A stretch of DNA of 64,000 nucleotides from Rhizobium grahamii CCGE 502 (lineage in GTDB: Bacteria > Pseudomonadota > Alphaproteobacteria > Rhizobiales > Rhizobiaceae), in contig NZ_AEYE02000011.1 in NCBI RefSeq assembly GCF_000298315.2, positions 124,001 to 188,000 of the forward strand, given 5' to 3'. Made by a program: the position numbers and the translations under genes. Of the stretch, positions 9,224 through 20,602 are shown piece by piece. The notes beneath the pieces are model-generated. The model had not been told where the DNA came from. It saw only the letters and a program-made list of their open reading frames with translations, and did not search any database. Positions within the stretch are counted from its first letter, which is position 1, and each line of letters opens with the position of its first letter.

Positions 9224-9265
9224 GGCGCGCTGCGGTTGCGCCTTGCTGCAAGAACCGGACGGGAA

Positions 9266-10012
9266 ATGTCGGAACGAACATTTTTGACTGTGCCAGAACA
9301 CGTTGCCATCATCATGGACGGCAACGGCCGATGGGCAAAGCAGCGCGGACTTCCGCGAACGATGGGGCATCGAAAGGGCGTGGACGCCGTGCGCGAGACG
9401 GTTCGTGCAGCTGGCGACGTGGGGATCAAATACCTCACGCTCTTCGCTTTCTCCTCGGAGAATTGGCGCCGCCCGGAAACGGAAGTGTCCGATCTGCTCG
9501 GCCTGCTGAAGGCCTTCATTCGCCGCGACCTTGCGGAGCTTCATCGCCAGAACGTGCGCGTGAAGGTGATCGGCGACCGATATAGCCTGAAGAGCGATAT
9601 TCTCAATCTTCTCGTGGACGCTGAAGAGACGACGAAGTCGAACACCGCGCTCACCCTCGTTATCGCATTCAACTATGGGTCGCGCGACGAGATTGCGCGT
9701 GCGATGGTTAGCCTTGCGCATGACGTCGAGGCGGGGCGGCTGAGAGCGCAGGACATATCTCCGGCGTTGATCAACGCGCGGCTCGACACGGCAGGCATCC
9801 CGGATCCAGACCTGATCATTCGCACGAGCGGCGAAGAGCGCCTTTCCAACTTCCTCCTTTGGCAGGCCGCTTATTCGGAGTTCATTTTCGTTCCGGAATA
9901 TTGGCCCGACTTCAGCCGGGATATCTTCTATTCAGCACTGGAGACCTTCGCGTCGCGCGACCGTCGGTTTGGCGGACTGGTGGCGCAGACTGCTGCGGCA
10001 GTGGGCACCTGA
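9266..10012 (+). CDS. uppS: Undecaprenyl diphosphate synthase (isoprenyl transferase)
   Basis: A 248-residue cis-prenyltransferase that elongates farnesyl-PP with isopentenyl-PP to the C55 lipid carrier used for peptidoglycan and polysaccharide export. The catalytic start [17 protein letters not shown] (with the essential Asp), [18 protein letters not shown] and the C-terminal [15 protein letters not shown] are all present. GGACGGGA precedes the ATG. It overlaps cdsA by one base (tgATG), implying translational coupling. Confidence 0.96.
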   Translation: MSERTFLTVPEHVAIIMDGNGRWAKQRGLPRTMGHRKGVDAVRETVRAAGDVGIKYLTLFAFSSENWRRPETEVSDLLGLLKAFIRRDLAELHRQNVRVKVIGDRYSLKSDILNLLVDAEETTKSNTALTLVIAFNYGSRDEIARAMVSLAHDVEAGRLRAQDISPALINARLDTAGIPDPDLIIRTSGEERLSNFLLWQAAYSEFIFVPEYWPDFSRDIFYSALETFASRDRRFGGLVAQTAAAVGT

Positions 10013-10845
10013 TGCAGCAGGAGCTGAAGCTACGCATCGTCTCCGGCGTGATACTTGCCGTTCTCGTGCTGCTCGCCACCTGGTACGGTGGCGTCGCTTT
10101 TAGCTTGCTGTCGGCGTTGATCGGACTGCTCATCTATTATGAATGGTCGACGATCACGAGGCTCGCGACGGAGCAGCCGATTGCCAACGCCATCGGTTGG
10201 TTAGGGCAGGCGGCGATCGCGGTGGCCGTCGTCGCGGGTACACTCGGATACTCTCTAATTTTCCTTGCGCTGTTTTTTTTGATTGCTGTCGGCTTCGTGT
10301 TTGTGTCCGGCGTATCGCGCTGGTTTCCTACGGGCATCGTGTATGCCGGCCTTACGGGAATTGCACTCTCGAGCATCCGCGGTGCCGATAGTGTCGGGCT
10401 TTTCGCGATGCTCTTCGTATTCGCAGTGGTGTGGTCGACCGACATTCTTGCCTATTTCGTCGGGCGCGCCATCGGTGGTCCGAAGCTGGCACCGAAGATA
10501 TCCCCCGGAAAGACATGGTCCGGCGCCATCGGCGGCGCCGTCTCCGCTGTGATCGCCGGCAGCCTGGTTGCCTATTTTGCCTTTCCGCAAAGCGTCGTCC
10601 TCGCAGCGTCGATCGCCTTCATACTGTCGGTCTGCAGCCAGAGTGGCGATCTCTTCGAATCCTTCATCAAGCGCCGCTTCGGCGTCAAGGATTCGAGCCA
10701 TCTGATCCCTGGGCACGGCGGCGTCATGGATCGCGTCGACGGGCTCATTTTCGCCTGCTTTGCGGCGTTCTTGCTAGCTGGGCTTTTTTCGCTGATAAAG
10801 GGCGGCGAAATGACGTCGCTCGGTGCAGCCCTGTTCGGCGTATAA
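10012..10845 (+). CDS. cdsA: Phosphatidate cytidylyltransferase
   Basis: A 277-residue polytopic inner-membrane enzyme that makes CDP-diacylglycerol from phosphatidate and CTP, the branch point for all phospholipids. About eight hydrophobic segments are seen. The CDS signature SQSGDLFESFIKRRFGVKD followed by HLIPGHGGVMDRVDGL is at the C-terminus, with the conserved acidic metal ligands. The start overlaps the uppS stop by one base. It lies in the uppS-cdsA-rseP-bamA order common in Proteobacteria, without a dxr gene in between. Confidence 0.95.
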   Translation: MQQELKLRIVSGVILAVLVLLATWYGGVAFSLLSALIGLLIYYEWSTITRLATEQPIANAIGWLGQAAIAVAVVAGTLGYSLIFLALFFLIAVGFVFVSGVSRWFPTGIVYAGLTGIALSSIRGADSVGLFAMLFVFAVVWSTDILAYFVGRAIGGPKLAPKISPGKTWSGAIGGAVSAVIAGSLVAYFAFPQSVVLAASIAFILSVCSQSGDLFESFIKRRFGVKDSSHLIPGHGGVMDRVDGLIFACFAAFLLAGLFSLIKGGEMTSLGAALFGV

Positions 10846-10873
10846 TGTCTGCAAAGGCTGGCGGAAAAATCAG

Positions 10874-12007
10874 ATGCTTGGCTTGACCGGTATACTCGCG
10901 TTCCTAACGGGCTACATCGTGCCCTTCGTCCTCGTATTGTCGTTGCTCGTCTTCGTGCACGAGATGGGACATTATCTTGTCGGGCGCTGGAGCGGCATCC
11001 GGATATTGGCGTTCTCCATTGGCTTCGGCCCGGAATTGATCGGCTTCACCGACAGGCATGGAACGCGCTGGAAGCTCTCACTGATACCGCTCGGCGGCTA
11101 CGTGCGGTTCTTCGGCGATGAGGACGTGTCGAGCAAGCCCGATGACGACAAGCTGGCGGGAATGTCGGAAGAAGACAGAGCGCGGTCTTTCGCCGGCGCC
11201 AAGTTGTGGAAGCGGGCAGCGACGGTTGCCGCCGGCCCGATTGCGAACTTCATCCTGGCGATTGCGATTTTCGCGGTTCTTTTTTCGATCTACGGCCGGT
11301 CGGTTGCCGATCCGGTCGTTGCAGAGGTTAAGGCCGGCAGTGCCGCTGCCGAAGCCGGTGTGGTGCCAGGTGACCTGCTGATCGCTATCGATGGCGCGAA
11401 GGTCGAAACCTTTGATGATGTTCGGCGCTACGTCAGCATTCGACCCGAGCAGCGGATCGTCGTGACGATCGAGCGCAACGGCGAGAAGCTGGATGTGCCG
11501 ATGGTGCCGGCCCGGACCGACATGACCGATCAATTCGGCAATAAGATCGAGATCGGCCTGATTGGTATCGTCACCAACCAGGAGGTCGGCCACTTCCGGG
11601 TGCAGACCTACTCGCCGCTGGAGGCCGTCAAGGAGGGCACGATCCAGACCTGGCACATCGTAACCGGCACCTTCAAGTATATCGGCAATCTCATTTCGGG
11701 ATACATGAAGCCTGACCAACTCGGCGGACCCATCCGTGTCGCCCAGGCTTCCGGCCAGATGGCGACCTTGGGCGTTGCAGCTTTGCTGCAGCTCGCCGCT
11801 GTCTTGTCGGTTTCCATCGGATTACTGAACTTGATGCCGGTTCCGGTACTTGATGGTGGTCATTTGATGTTCTATGCGATTGAAGCGGTGAGGGGAAAAC
11901 CGTTGGGTTCGTCTGCCCAGGACATTGCGTTCCGCATTGGCTTGGCGATGGTTTTGAGCTTGATGGTTTTTGCCACCTGGAACGATATAAGCGCTTTGAT
12001 TGGTTGA
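10874..12007 (+). CDS. rseP: Site-2 intramembrane zinc metalloprotease RseP (MmpA-like)
   Basis: A 377-residue S2P-type protease of the inner membrane, which cleaves transmembrane substrates such as anti-sigma factors and signal peptide remnants. The zinc motif HEMGH (HExxH) is at about residue 31 in the first TM segment, a PDZ domain occupies about residues 130-210 (AGVVPGDLLIAIDGAKVETFDDV), and the third zinc ligand is in LNLMPVPVLDGGHLMFY near residue 325. One PDZ domain is evident, as in Caulobacter MmpA, rather than the two of E. coli. It starts 28 bases after cdsA. Confidence 0.95.
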   Translation: MLGLTGILAFLTGYIVPFVLVLSLLVFVHEMGHYLVGRWSGIRILAFSIGFGPELIGFTDRHGTRWKLSLIPLGGYVRFFGDEDVSSKPDDDKLAGMSEEDRARSFAGAKLWKRAATVAAGPIANFILAIAIFAVLFSIYGRSVADPVVAEVKAGSAAAEAGVVPGDLLIAIDGAKVETFDDVRRYVSIRPEQRIVVTIERNGEKLDVPMVPARTDMTDQFGNKIEIGLIGIVTNQEVGHFRVQTYSPLEAVKEGTIQTWHIVTGTFKYIGNLISGYMKPDQLGGPIRVAQASGQMATLGVAALLQLAAVLSVSIGLLNLMPVPVLDGGHLMFYAIEAVRGKPLGSSAQDIAFRIGLAMVLSLMVFATWNDISALIG

Positions 12008-12044
12008 TTGCCGGACGAGGGAAAATTACCGTTTATTTACGATG

Positions 12045-12082
12045 TTTCAAAGGTGTAGTGGCGAATGCGTCACGCTTTGAAA
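12045..12082. repeat. Inverted repeat between rseP and bamA
   Basis: tttcaaaggtg (12045-12055) is mirrored by cacgctttgaaa (12071-12082), 11 pairs with one bulged base and a 15-base loop. It lies 38 bases past the rseP stop in a 186-base gap. It lacks a T tract. It could be a processing hairpin or an operator for a bamA promoter. Confidence 0.4.
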
Positions 12083-12193
12083 TGAAGTAAACAGAAATTA
12101 ACTTGCTCCCTTGCTTGTATGACAAAAGCGGGTAAAACGACACACGTGGCCGGAATCGGGGGACGCCTGACGCCGGGGACGAGAAAAAAGGTA

Positions 12194-14539
12194 ATGGGTG
12201 AAATGAAGGCTGGTTCAAGATTTTTGAACGCAGTATCGGCGGTTGCGCTGTCTGCAGGTATTGTTGCTTCGGGGGCAGGTGCAACGGTTTTCGTCTCGGC
12301 AACGACGGCAGAAGCTGCAGTTATTCAGCGTGTGGATGTACGCGGCGCCAGCCGTGTCGGTGCTGAGGCCGTTCGCTCAAACCTCACCATCCAGCCTGGC
12401 AAGAGCTTCTCTAATACCGATATCGATGACTCGGTGAAGCAACTCTACGACACCGGCTATTTCTCCGACGTCAAGATTTCCGTCTCGGGTAGCACGCTTG
12501 TCGTTACCGTCGAGGAAGCTCAGCTCGTCAATCAAGTCGTCTTCAACGGCAACCGCAAGATCAAGGACGACAAGCTCGCGGCTGTCGTAAAGACGCATGC
12601 CGCTGGCCCTTACAATGAGGCGCAGATCCAGTCGGATATTCAGGCGATCAAGGACGCGTACGCCGCGACGGGTCGCAGTGAAGTTCAGGTAACCACGCAG
12701 GTCGTTCCCCTCGGCGAAGGACGCGTGAACTTGGCTTTCGTCGTCGACGAAGGTGACCGCACCAAGATTGCTGCCATTAATTTCGTAGGCAACAACGCCT
12801 ATAGCTCCGGCCGTCTCTCCTCAGTCATCGCGACGAAGCGCTCGAACTTTCTGTCTTTCCTGACCCGCAAGGACGTTTACAGCGAAGACAAGCTTCATGC
12901 GGACGAAGAGGCGCTGCGCCAGTTCTACTACAACCGCGGCTACGCTGACTTCCGTATCATATCTTCCGACGCGGCTTTCGACGAGGCAACGAACAAGTAC
13001 ACGCTGACCTTCAATATTGAAGAAGGCCCTCGGTATGATTTCGGTGCCGTATCCGTGCAGTCGACGGTCCCGGGTATCGATTCCAACCAGCTTCAGGGGC
13101 TCGTCCGGACACACGAAGGTCAGGTCTACAGCGCCAAGGAAGTGCAGAAGTCCATGGAGGCAATCTCCGATCAGGTCGCTTCCGCCGGATATCCATTTGC
13201 CCGCGTCACACCGCGCGGCAATCGTGATCTGGGCAACAACACGATCGGTGTCGAATACCTGGTTGACCAGGGTGAACGCGCCTATGTCGAGCGCATCGAA
13301 ATCCGCGGCAACAGCCGCACACGTGACTTCGTCATCCGTCGCGAGTTCGACATGAGCGAAGGCGATGCCTTCAATCAGCAGATGATCACCAGGGCCAAGC
13401 GCCGTCTCGAAGCTCTCGGCTATTTCTCGTCGGTCAACATCTCGACGCAGCCGGGCAGTTCGCCGGATCGCGTTGTCGTCGTCGTTGACGTCCAGGACCA
13501 GGCGACCGGCTCGTTCGGCATCGGCGCAGGTTACGCTGCCGGCGGTGATGGCCTTCTTCTCGAAGCCTCGGTTGAGGAAAAGAACTTCCTCGGTCGTGGT
13601 CAGTACATCAAGGTTAGTGCCGGTGGTGGCCAGGAAGGTTCGCAGACTTACGGCTTGAACTTCACTGAGCCGTACTTCCTGGGCTATCGTTTGGCGGTTG
13701 GTTTCGACCTCAACCACAGCGAGACGTCGAGCAACGATAACTATGACTACGAGGAAAACAGCGGTGTTCTCCGTGCTACGGCGCCGATCACCGAAGACCT
13801 CGCGACGACGTTCCGCTATAACTACAAGCAGATGAAGTACGATCCGTCGGGTTCGCTGAGCAATTTGTCTGCGCCGTATCAGAACCTCGTCGAAAATAGC
13901 CCGTGGGTGAAGTCGTCCGTTTCCCAGACGCTGACCTACAATACGCTTGATGACATGACGCTGCCTCGCGAAGGCATCTATGCAAGCGTTACACAGGAAA
14001 TTGCCGGCCTCGGCGGCGACTCGCAGTTCTACAAGATCTACGGCAAGGCACGCTATTTCCACCTGCTCGCTGACGATGCCGACATCATCGGGTCGCTTAC
14101 CGGCTCGGCGGGCTATGTTGTCGGCTTTGACAAGAACCTCAACGTCTTTGACCAGTTCACGCTGACCAACGGCGATATCAGAGGCTTTGAAAACAAGGGT
14201 ATCGGCCCGCGCATTGCCGGCTCCAACGACGATCCGCTCGGCGGCACGACCTACTTTACCGTGTCGGCTGAAGCGACGTTCCCGCTGCCGTTGGTCCCGC
14301 GTGACTTCGGCTTGCGTGGCGCCTTGTTTGCCGATGCCGGTACACTGTTCGGCAATGATGTCGACCCGCTTGGTGATACCGTCAACGGCGAAGATGCATC
14401 GCTGCGCGCGTCCGTTGGCGTTGGTCTCATGTGGGCGTCGCCATTTGGTACGCTGCGCGTCGACTACGCTATTCCGGTCGCCAAGGAAGACTTTGACAAG
14501 ACGCAGCACTTCAAGTTTGGCATAAACAATCAATTCTGA
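12194..14539 (+). CDS. bamA: Outer membrane protein assembly factor BamA
   Basis: A 781-residue Omp85-family protein, the core of the BAM complex that folds beta-barrels into the outer membrane. A signal peptide ends about residue 40 (TTAEAA). Five POTRA domains follow from [18 protein letters not shown] to about residue 430, e.g. [29 protein letters not shown]. The barrel carries [13 protein letters not shown] and the [14 protein letters not shown] stretch (VRGF/Y element of loop 6) and ends in a C-terminal Phe (INNQF), as expected for an OMP. The start is ATG 12194; ATG 12203 is an alternative. It begins the envelope run shared with lpxD. Confidence 0.95.
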   Translation: MGEMKAGSRFLNAVSAVALSAGIVASGAGATVFVSATTAEAAVIQRVDVRGASRVGAEAVRSNLTIQPGKSFSNTDIDDSVKQLYDTGYFSDVKISVSGSTLVVTVEEAQLVNQVVFNGNRKIKDDKLAAVVKTHAAGPYNEAQIQSDIQAIKDAYAATGRSEVQVTTQVVPLGEGRVNLAFVVDEGDRTKIAAINFVGNNAYSSGRLSSVIATKRSNFLSFLTRKDVYSEDKLHADEEALRQFYYNRGYADFRIISSDAAFDEATNKYTLTFNIEEGPRYDFGAVSVQSTVPGIDSNQLQGLVRTHEGQVYSAKEVQKSMEAISDQVASAGYPFARVTPRGNRDLGNNTIGVEYLVDQGERAYVERIEIRGNSRTRDFVIRREFDMSEGDAFNQQMITRAKRRLEALGYFSSVNISTQPGSSPDRVVVVVDVQDQATGSFGIGAGYAAGGDGLLLEASVEEKNFLGRGQYIKVSAGGGQEGSQTYGLNFTEPYFLGYRLAVGFDLNHSETSSNDNYDYEENSGVLRATAPITEDLATTFRYNYKQMKYDPSGSLSNLSAPYQNLVENSPWVKSSVSQTLTYNTLDDMTLPREGIYASVTQEIAGLGGDSQFYKIYGKARYFHLLADDADIIGSLTGSAGYVVGFDKNLNVFDQFTLTNGDIRGFENKGIGPRIAGSNDDPLGGTTYFTVSAEATFPLPLVPRDFGLRGALFADAGTLFGNDVDPLGDTVNGEDASLRASVGVGLMWASPFGTLRVDYAIPVAKEDFDKTQHFKFGINNQF

Positions 14540-14589
14540 TATCGGCAGTCCGGAACCGTAAAACCGAATTCCGTTCTGGAGATTTGCCG

Positions 14590-15651
14590 ATGGAGCAAAA
14601 TGGCTTTTTTCTGCCCCATGATGGCGTGAAACTCTCGGAGTTGGCGCAGTATCTTGGGGCAGAGCTTGCTGACCCCAAGGACGCAGATGTTGTGATACGC
14701 TCCGTTTCGCCCGTAAGCCGGGCGAAGGCGGGTGACATCTGTTATATCATGTCGAAGAGGAGCAAGGACGAGCTCGCGACGTGCGCGGCATCTGCTGTGC
14801 TTTGCACCGCCGGCTTGCGGTCGTTGGTGCCCGATCATCTGCCTGTCTTGATTTCGAAGAATGCCCATGCCGCCTTTGCAATGGCGGGTGGCTATCTCTA
14901 CCCGAAGGCACTTCGGCCGGAGGCGCTGTTGTCCGAAGGCTCCGGCATCTCGGATCGTGCAGTTGTCGACAAGACGGCGCGTCTGGAAGGCCAGGTTTCG
15001 ATCGAGCCATTCGCGGTCATCGGCGCACATGCCGAAATCGGAGAGGGCACGCATATCGGAGCCGGCGTGATCATCGGGCCAAACGTTAAGATCGGCCGTA
15101 ATTGCACGATCGCCGCCGGCGCAAGCGTGCTTTGCGCGCTCGTGGGCAACGGCGTGATCATTCACAATGGCGCGCGCATTGGCCAGGATGGCTTCGGCTA
15201 TGCTCCGGGCCCACGCGGAATGATCAAGATCGTTCAGGTCGGCCGGGTCATCATTCAGGATCATGTGGAGATCGGCGCCAATACGACGATTGATCGCGGT
15301 GCCATGGATGATACCGTCATCGGCGAAGGCACAAAGATCGACAATCAGGTCCAGATTGGTCACAACTGCCGAATTGGGCGTCATTGCGCCATCGTTTCGC
15401 AGGTCGGCATCGCTGGTAGCACGGTTCTCGGCGATGGCGTACAGATCGGCGGACAGGCTGGACTGAACGGGCATATCAAGATCGGTGACGGAGTGCAGAT
15501 CGCCGCGAAGAGCGGCGTGGTCGGCGACATACCTGCCGGCGAGCGTTACGGTGGTGTGCCGGCGCGTCCCATCAACGATTTTCTGCGAGAGACCGCAGCG
15601 ATTTTGGCCCGGTCGACCGGCAGCAAGAAAACGGGAGAAAAGAATGACTGA
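14590..15651 (+). CDS. lpxD: UDP-3-O-acylglucosamine N-acyltransferase LpxD
   Basis: A 353-residue left-handed beta-helix acyltransferase that adds the second 3-hydroxyacyl chain (from acyl-ACP, to N2) in lipid A synthesis. The N-terminal uridine-binding domain (residues 1-100) is followed by hexapeptide repeats ([22 protein letters not shown] and onward to about 320). The catalytic His region is in [16 protein letters not shown]. The start at 14590 has GGAG 8 bases upstream; a TTG at 14584 is less likely. Its end overlaps fabZ by 8 bases. Confidence 0.95.
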   Translation: MEQNGFFLPHDGVKLSELAQYLGAELADPKDADVVIRSVSPVSRAKAGDICYIMSKRSKDELATCAASAVLCTAGLRSLVPDHLPVLISKNAHAAFAMAGGYLYPKALRPEALLSEGSGISDRAVVDKTARLEGQVSIEPFAVIGAHAEIGEGTHIGAGVIIGPNVKIGRNCTIAAGASVLCALVGNGVIIHNGARIGQDGFGYAPGPRGMIKIVQVGRVIIQDHVEIGANTTIDRGAMDDTVIGEGTKIDNQVQIGHNCRIGRHCAIVSQVGIAGSTVLGDGVQIGGQAGLNGHIKIGDGVQIAAKSGVVGDIPAGERYGGVPARPINDFLRETAAILARSTGSKKTGEKND

Positions 15652-16111
15652 AGAAGCAAAGACTTCGCTCTCTTCGGCAGACATCATGGAGATCATGAAG
15701 CTGCTGCCGCATCGTTATCCGTTCCTGCTGGTGGATCGGATCATCAATATCGACAGTGACGAGTCCGCGATCGGCATCAAGAACGTGACCGCAAACGAAC
15801 CGCATTTTACCGGTCACTTTCCGGAGTCTCCGATCATGCCGGGTGTCCTGCTCATCGAGGGTATGGCACAGACAGCCGGTGCGATCTGCGCCAAGAAGCA
15901 GGGGGAGACCGGGAACCTGGTCTACTTCATGACGATTGACAACGCGCGCTTCCGCAAGCCGGTCGTTCCCGGCGACCGCGTCGAATATCACGTGAAGAAA
16001 CAGAAGCAGCGCGGTAATATCTGGAAGTTCCACTGCGATGCGAAGGTTGATGGAGCGCTCGTCGCCGAAGCCGACATTGGGGCGATGATCGTTCACAAGG
16101 ATCAGGCATGA
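15644..16111 (+). CDS. fabZ: 3-hydroxyacyl-ACP dehydratase FabZ
   Basis: A 155-residue hot-dog-fold dehydratase of type II fatty acid synthesis. The active-site His is in [13 protein letters not shown] (residues 21-33) and the catalytic Glu in [15 protein letters not shown]. It competes with LpxA for 3-hydroxyacyl-ACP, and its place inside the lpx operon fits the need to balance membrane phospholipid against lipid A. The start lies inside lpx[11 protein letters not shown] precedes it. Confidence 0.96.
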   Translation: MTEEAKTSLSSADIMEIMKLLPHRYPFLLVDRIINIDSDESAIGIKNVTANEPHFTGHFPESPIMPGVLLIEGMAQTAGAICAKKQGETGNLVYFMTIDNARFRKPVVPGDRVEYHVKKQKQRGNIWKFHCDAKVDGALVAEADIGAMIVHKDQA

Positions 16112-16926
16112 GCAGGATAGCAGCCAGCGCCAAGATTCACGCCATGGCGGTCGTCGAAGACGGCGCTGTGATCGGCGAGAACGTCAAGATCGGTCCCTTT
16201 TGCTACGTTGGACCGAATGTCACGCTGGGTGATAACGTAGAGTTGCTTGCGCATTCTGTCGTATCGGGCCGCACGACGCTCGGAAGCGGGTGCCGCATTT
16301 TCCCAATGGCCGTGATCGGCGGGGATCCTCAGAGCGTTCACCACGGTGGCGAAGAAACGACCCTGACCGTCGGCGACAACTGCACCTTCCGCGAAGGTGT
16401 CACGGTCAATACGGGTACTGCTGATTTCGGTAGCCAGACGATTGTGGGCAACAACAACCTCTTCCTGGCGAATTCGCATATCGCCCATGATTGCCGGGTT
16501 GGAAACAACGTCATTATGTCCAACAACGTCATGCTCGCCGGCCACGTAACGATCGAAGATCGCGTCATTCTCGGTGGCGGCTGCGCCGTGCACCAGTTCA
16601 CGCGCGTCGGTCGACAGGCATTTGTGGGTGGGCTTTCCGCGGTTAGCTACGACGTCATCCCGTATGGGATGTTGAATGGCAATCCGGGCCTTTTGAGCGG
16701 CTTGAATGTCGTCGGTATGACCCGCGCCGGCATTGACCGCGCGACGATTCACACAGTGCGCCGCGCCTACAAGGCGATCTTCGAAGGCGATAATTCGATC
16801 CGGGACAATGCCGCCGCAATCCGCGACGAGTATGCTGGTTGCGAGCAGGTCGTTCAAATTCTTGACTTCATCGCTGCCGAAAGCGACCGCGCTCTTTCCT
16901 CTCCGACCAGGGGACAGAAGGGGTGA
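16108..16926 (+). CDS. lpxA: UDP-N-acetylglucosamine acyltransferase LpxA
   Basis: A 272-residue trimeric left-handed beta-helix enzyme that starts lipid A synthesis by moving a 3-hydroxyacyl group from ACP to the 3-OH of UDP-GlcNAc. Hexapeptide repeats run from [27 protein letters not shown] to about residue 190. [21 protein letters not shown] holds the catalytic His, and the C-terminal helical domain has [29 protein letters not shown] overlap with the fabZ stop indicates coupling. Chain-length specificity cannot be read with confidence here. Confidence 0.96.
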   Translation: MSRIAASAKIHAMAVVEDGAVIGENVKIGPFCYVGPNVTLGDNVELLAHSVVSGRTTLGSGCRIFPMAVIGGDPQSVHHGGEETTLTVGDNCTFREGVTVNTGTADFGSQTIVGNNNLFLANSHIAHDCRVGNNVIMSNNVMLAGHVTIEDRVILGGGCAVHQFTRVGRQAFVGGLSAVSYDVIPYGMLNGNPGLLSGLNVVGMTRAGIDRATIHTVRRAYKAIFEGDNSIRDNAAAIRDEYAGCEQVVQILDFIAAESDRALSSPTRGQKG

Positions 16927-16947
16927 TGCTTGGCTCTCGCGGGTGAC

Positions 16948-17811
16948 ATGGCAAAAGGCCGCCTTGCAATCATCGCAGGCAGCGGTCTTCTGCCGTCCTA
17001 TGTTGCTACGGCCGCGCGCCAGGCAGGTGAAGATCCCTTCATTATCGCCCTGAAAGATGAAGCGGACCGCTCCTGGGATGGCTTTGATCACGCGGTGATC
17101 GGCGTCGGTGATTTCGCTGCTCTTAGTCGGATATTCGCGAGCAACGGCGTAGATCGAGTCGTCATGTCGGGAGGCGTGCGCCGGCGTCCGGAGTGGCGTG
17201 AGGTCCGCCCGACGCTGAAAACGATCGTGAAATTGCCGTCGACGATCCGCACGCTGCTCGCCGGTGGCGACGATGCCGTATTGCGCATGGTCATTACCTT
17301 GATCGAGGGGAACGGACGCCGCGTCGTCGGCGCGCATGAGATCGCACCACACCTCCTTGCAACCGTCGGTCCGTTGGGCGCAGTGCGACCGGGACCTGAT
17401 GATCGAAGAGATATCGCGCGCGCCGCGGAAGCGGCCGATGCGCTTGGCAGGCTGGATGTCGGGCAAGGGGCGGTTTCAGTTGGCGGCCGCATCGTTGCGC
17501 TCGAGGGCGTCGAAGGCACGGACAGCATGCTGGACCGTGTCGCTGACCTGCGATCGGCCGGGCGTATTTCTGCGCGCCGCCGCGGCGTATTGGTTAAACT
17601 CTGCAAACCTCAGCAAGATATCCGCGCGGATCTGCCATCGATTGGCATTTCGACGATCGAGAACCTGAAAAAGGCGGGCCTGGCGGGCGTTGCTGTCGAG
17701 GCGGGTCGCTCGCTCATCCTGGAGCGTGACGCTGTCATCAAGGCTGCTGATGATGCCGGTATTTTCGTGTGCGGACTGGATAGAGGCTTGCCATCCTGGG
17801 GGTTAGCGTGA
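16948..17811 (+). CDS. lpxI: UDP-2,3-diacylglucosamine diphosphatase LpxI
   Basis: A 287-residue LpxI (DUF1009) that cleaves UDP-2,3-diacylglucosamine to lipid X; it replaces LpxH in many alphaproteobacteria. Family features are GRLAIIAGSGLLPSYVA at the N-terminus, MSGGVRRRPEW, and the C-terminal catalytic half with EGVEGTDSMLDRVADLR and GISTIENLKKAGLAGVAVEAGRS. No lpxH-type phosphoesterase is in this cluster. ATG 16948 is chosen; a TTG at 16930 would add six residues. It sits between lpxA and lpxB and overlaps lpxB (GTGA). Confidence 0.94.
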   Translation: MAKGRLAIIAGSGLLPSYVATAARQAGEDPFIIALKDEADRSWDGFDHAVIGVGDFAALSRIFASNGVDRVVMSGGVRRRPEWREVRPTLKTIVKLPSTIRTLLAGGDDAVLRMVITLIEGNGRRVVGAHEIAPHLLATVGPLGAVRPGPDDRRDIARAAEAADALGRLDVGQGAVSVGGRIVALEGVEGTDSMLDRVADLRSAGRISARRRGVLVKLCKPQQDIRADLPSIGISTIENLKKAGLAGVAVEAGRSLILERDAVIKAADDAGIFVCGLDRGLPSWGLA

Positions 17812-18989
17812 GCGATGCGTCGCTGAAAGTTGCCATCGTTGTTGGAGAGGTCTCGGGTGACCTTCTGGCCGCGGACCTGATCGCCGCCCTGAAACGACAG
17901 TTTCCGGGCGGTGTGGATCTCGTCGGCGTTGGCGGCGAGGGGCTCGAGACGCAGGGTCTGCGCTCGCTTTTCGATTTCTCCGAACTGCAAGTGATGGGCA
18001 TCACCCAGGTGCTCTCGACGTTGCCAAGGCTCGTTCGGCGTATTGGCGAGACGGCGTCGGCAATCATCGCCGCAAAACCCGATGTGCTCGTTATCGTCGA
18101 CAGTCCCGATTTCACGCATAGGGTTGCAAAGCGGGTGCGCACGGCGCTGCCCGGCTTGCCTGTTGTCAATTATGTTTGCCCGAGTGTTTGGGCATGGAAG
18201 GAATATCGCGCACAGCGCATGCTCGCTTATGTCGATCATGTGCTCGCTGTCTTGCCGTTCGAGCCTGAGGTGATGCGCAAACTGGGCGGGCCGCCGACGA
18301 CCTATGTTGGCCACCGCCTGACGGCCGACCCAAACCTGTTGGACGCCCGACGCCGGCGTGCGCAGACAAAGCCGCGGACACGGACCGACCGCAAGACAGT
18401 GATGTTGCTGCCAGGCTCGCGCTCAAGCGAGATTACCAAGCTGCTGCCCCACTTTGGCGACGCCGTCACCGAGTTGGTGGCGCGCAACGGTGAGATGCGT
18501 TTCGTCTTGCCGACGATGCCGCGCCGCGAGGCCATGATCCGTGAATTCGTCAAGGACTGGACGACGAAGCCGGAGATCGTGACCGGCGCCGAGGCGAAGT
18601 GGCAGGCGTTCACCGAAGCGGATGCCGCCATGGCGGCGTCTGGGACCGTCGTGCTTGAGCTGGCGCTGACCGGCGTTCCATGTGTTTCGGCGTATAAGAC
18701 GGACTGGATCATCAAGCTCATGACCAGCAAGATCAAAACCTGGAGCGCGGCCCTTCCGAACCTGATCGCCGATTACGCCGTTGTGCCCGAGTATATCAAC
18801 GACGTGGTGCGAGGCGGCAGCTTTGCGCGCTGGATGGAGAAGCTGTCGGTGGACACCTTGCCACGGCAGGCGATGATGGAAGGGTTTGACGTTCTCTGGC
18901 AAAGAATGCAGACCGAAAAGCCGCCGGGGGAACATGCAGCCGAAATCGTCCTCAATGTCCTTCAAAAGAAAAAGCCCGGCCATTCCTGA
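17808..18989 (+). CDS. lpxB: Lipid-A-disaccharide synthase LpxB
   Basis: A 393-residue family GT19 glycosyltransferase that condenses lipid X with UDP-2,3-diacylglucosamine to the tetra-acyl disaccharide. It begins with VAIVVGEVSGDLLAADLI (the GExSGD motif) and contains YVCPSVWAWKEYRAQRM, VGHRL and LLPGSRSSEI, then ASGTVVLELAL near the C-terminus. The start is GTG, overlapping the lpxI stop by four bases. The stop lies within the following terminator hairpin. Confidence 0.95.
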   Translation: MSDASLKVAIVVGEVSGDLLAADLIAALKRQFPGGVDLVGVGGEGLETQGLRSLFDFSELQVMGITQVLSTLPRLVRRIGETASAIIAAKPDVLVIVDSPDFTHRVAKRVRTALPGLPVVNYVCPSVWAWKEYRAQRMLAYVDHVLAVLPFEPEVMRKLGGPPTTYVGHRLTADPNLLDARRRRAQTKPRTRTDRKTVMLLPGSRSSEITKLLPHFGDAVTELVARNGEMRFVLPTMPRREAMIREFVKDWTTKPEIVTGAEAKWQAFTEADAAMAASGTVVLELALTGVPCVSAYKTDWIIKLMTSKIKTWSAALPNLIADYAVVPEYINDVVRGGSFARWMEKLSVDTLPRQAMMEGFDVLWQRMQTEKPPGEHAAEIVLNVLQKKKPGHS

Positions 18990-19000
18990 CCGGGCTTCTT
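18972..19000. terminator. Bidirectional terminator between lpxB and gltA
   Basis: aagcccgg (18972-18979) and ccgggctt (18990-18997) form an 8-bp GC-rich stem with T-rich flanks on both strands (ttcttt on plus, tttttctttt on minus). The convergent genes lpxB and gltA share it; the lpxB stop codon is in the loop and arm. Confidence 0.85.
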
Positions 19001-19019
19001 TGCTATCTGTGATCGCTGA

Positions 19020-20309
<1,290 letters not shown>

Positions 20310-20602
20310 TCTGATCCTCCAAACTGGCGGGTGGCGCCATAAAAGCGCCATAGGGTTAAGCGTCGTCGATGATTGCTATATGATCGCGCGCCTAATGCCA
20401 AGTTACCGTGATGCCATTTTGTGCATCGCAGTATCAACTTTTGGGCACTGCTGCGATGAGCCCTGCGCATAGCAGAAGCCGATGATAATCCTTGGCTTTT
20501 CAGCGTTCAGATTTTCCTTCAGATTTCAATCGATTATTATTGCCTGACGCCTCGATAGCTTGCATTGTGGTTGCAAGGGCGGCTGTTTTTGGGCGCAAAT
20601 GC

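Noticed and set aside
12821-14533. A 570-codon open frame on the minus strand opposite bamA
   Set aside because: It is the antisense of a certain gene; composition is Arg/Val/Asp-rich shadow sequence with no recognisable family, as usual in GC-rich genomes.
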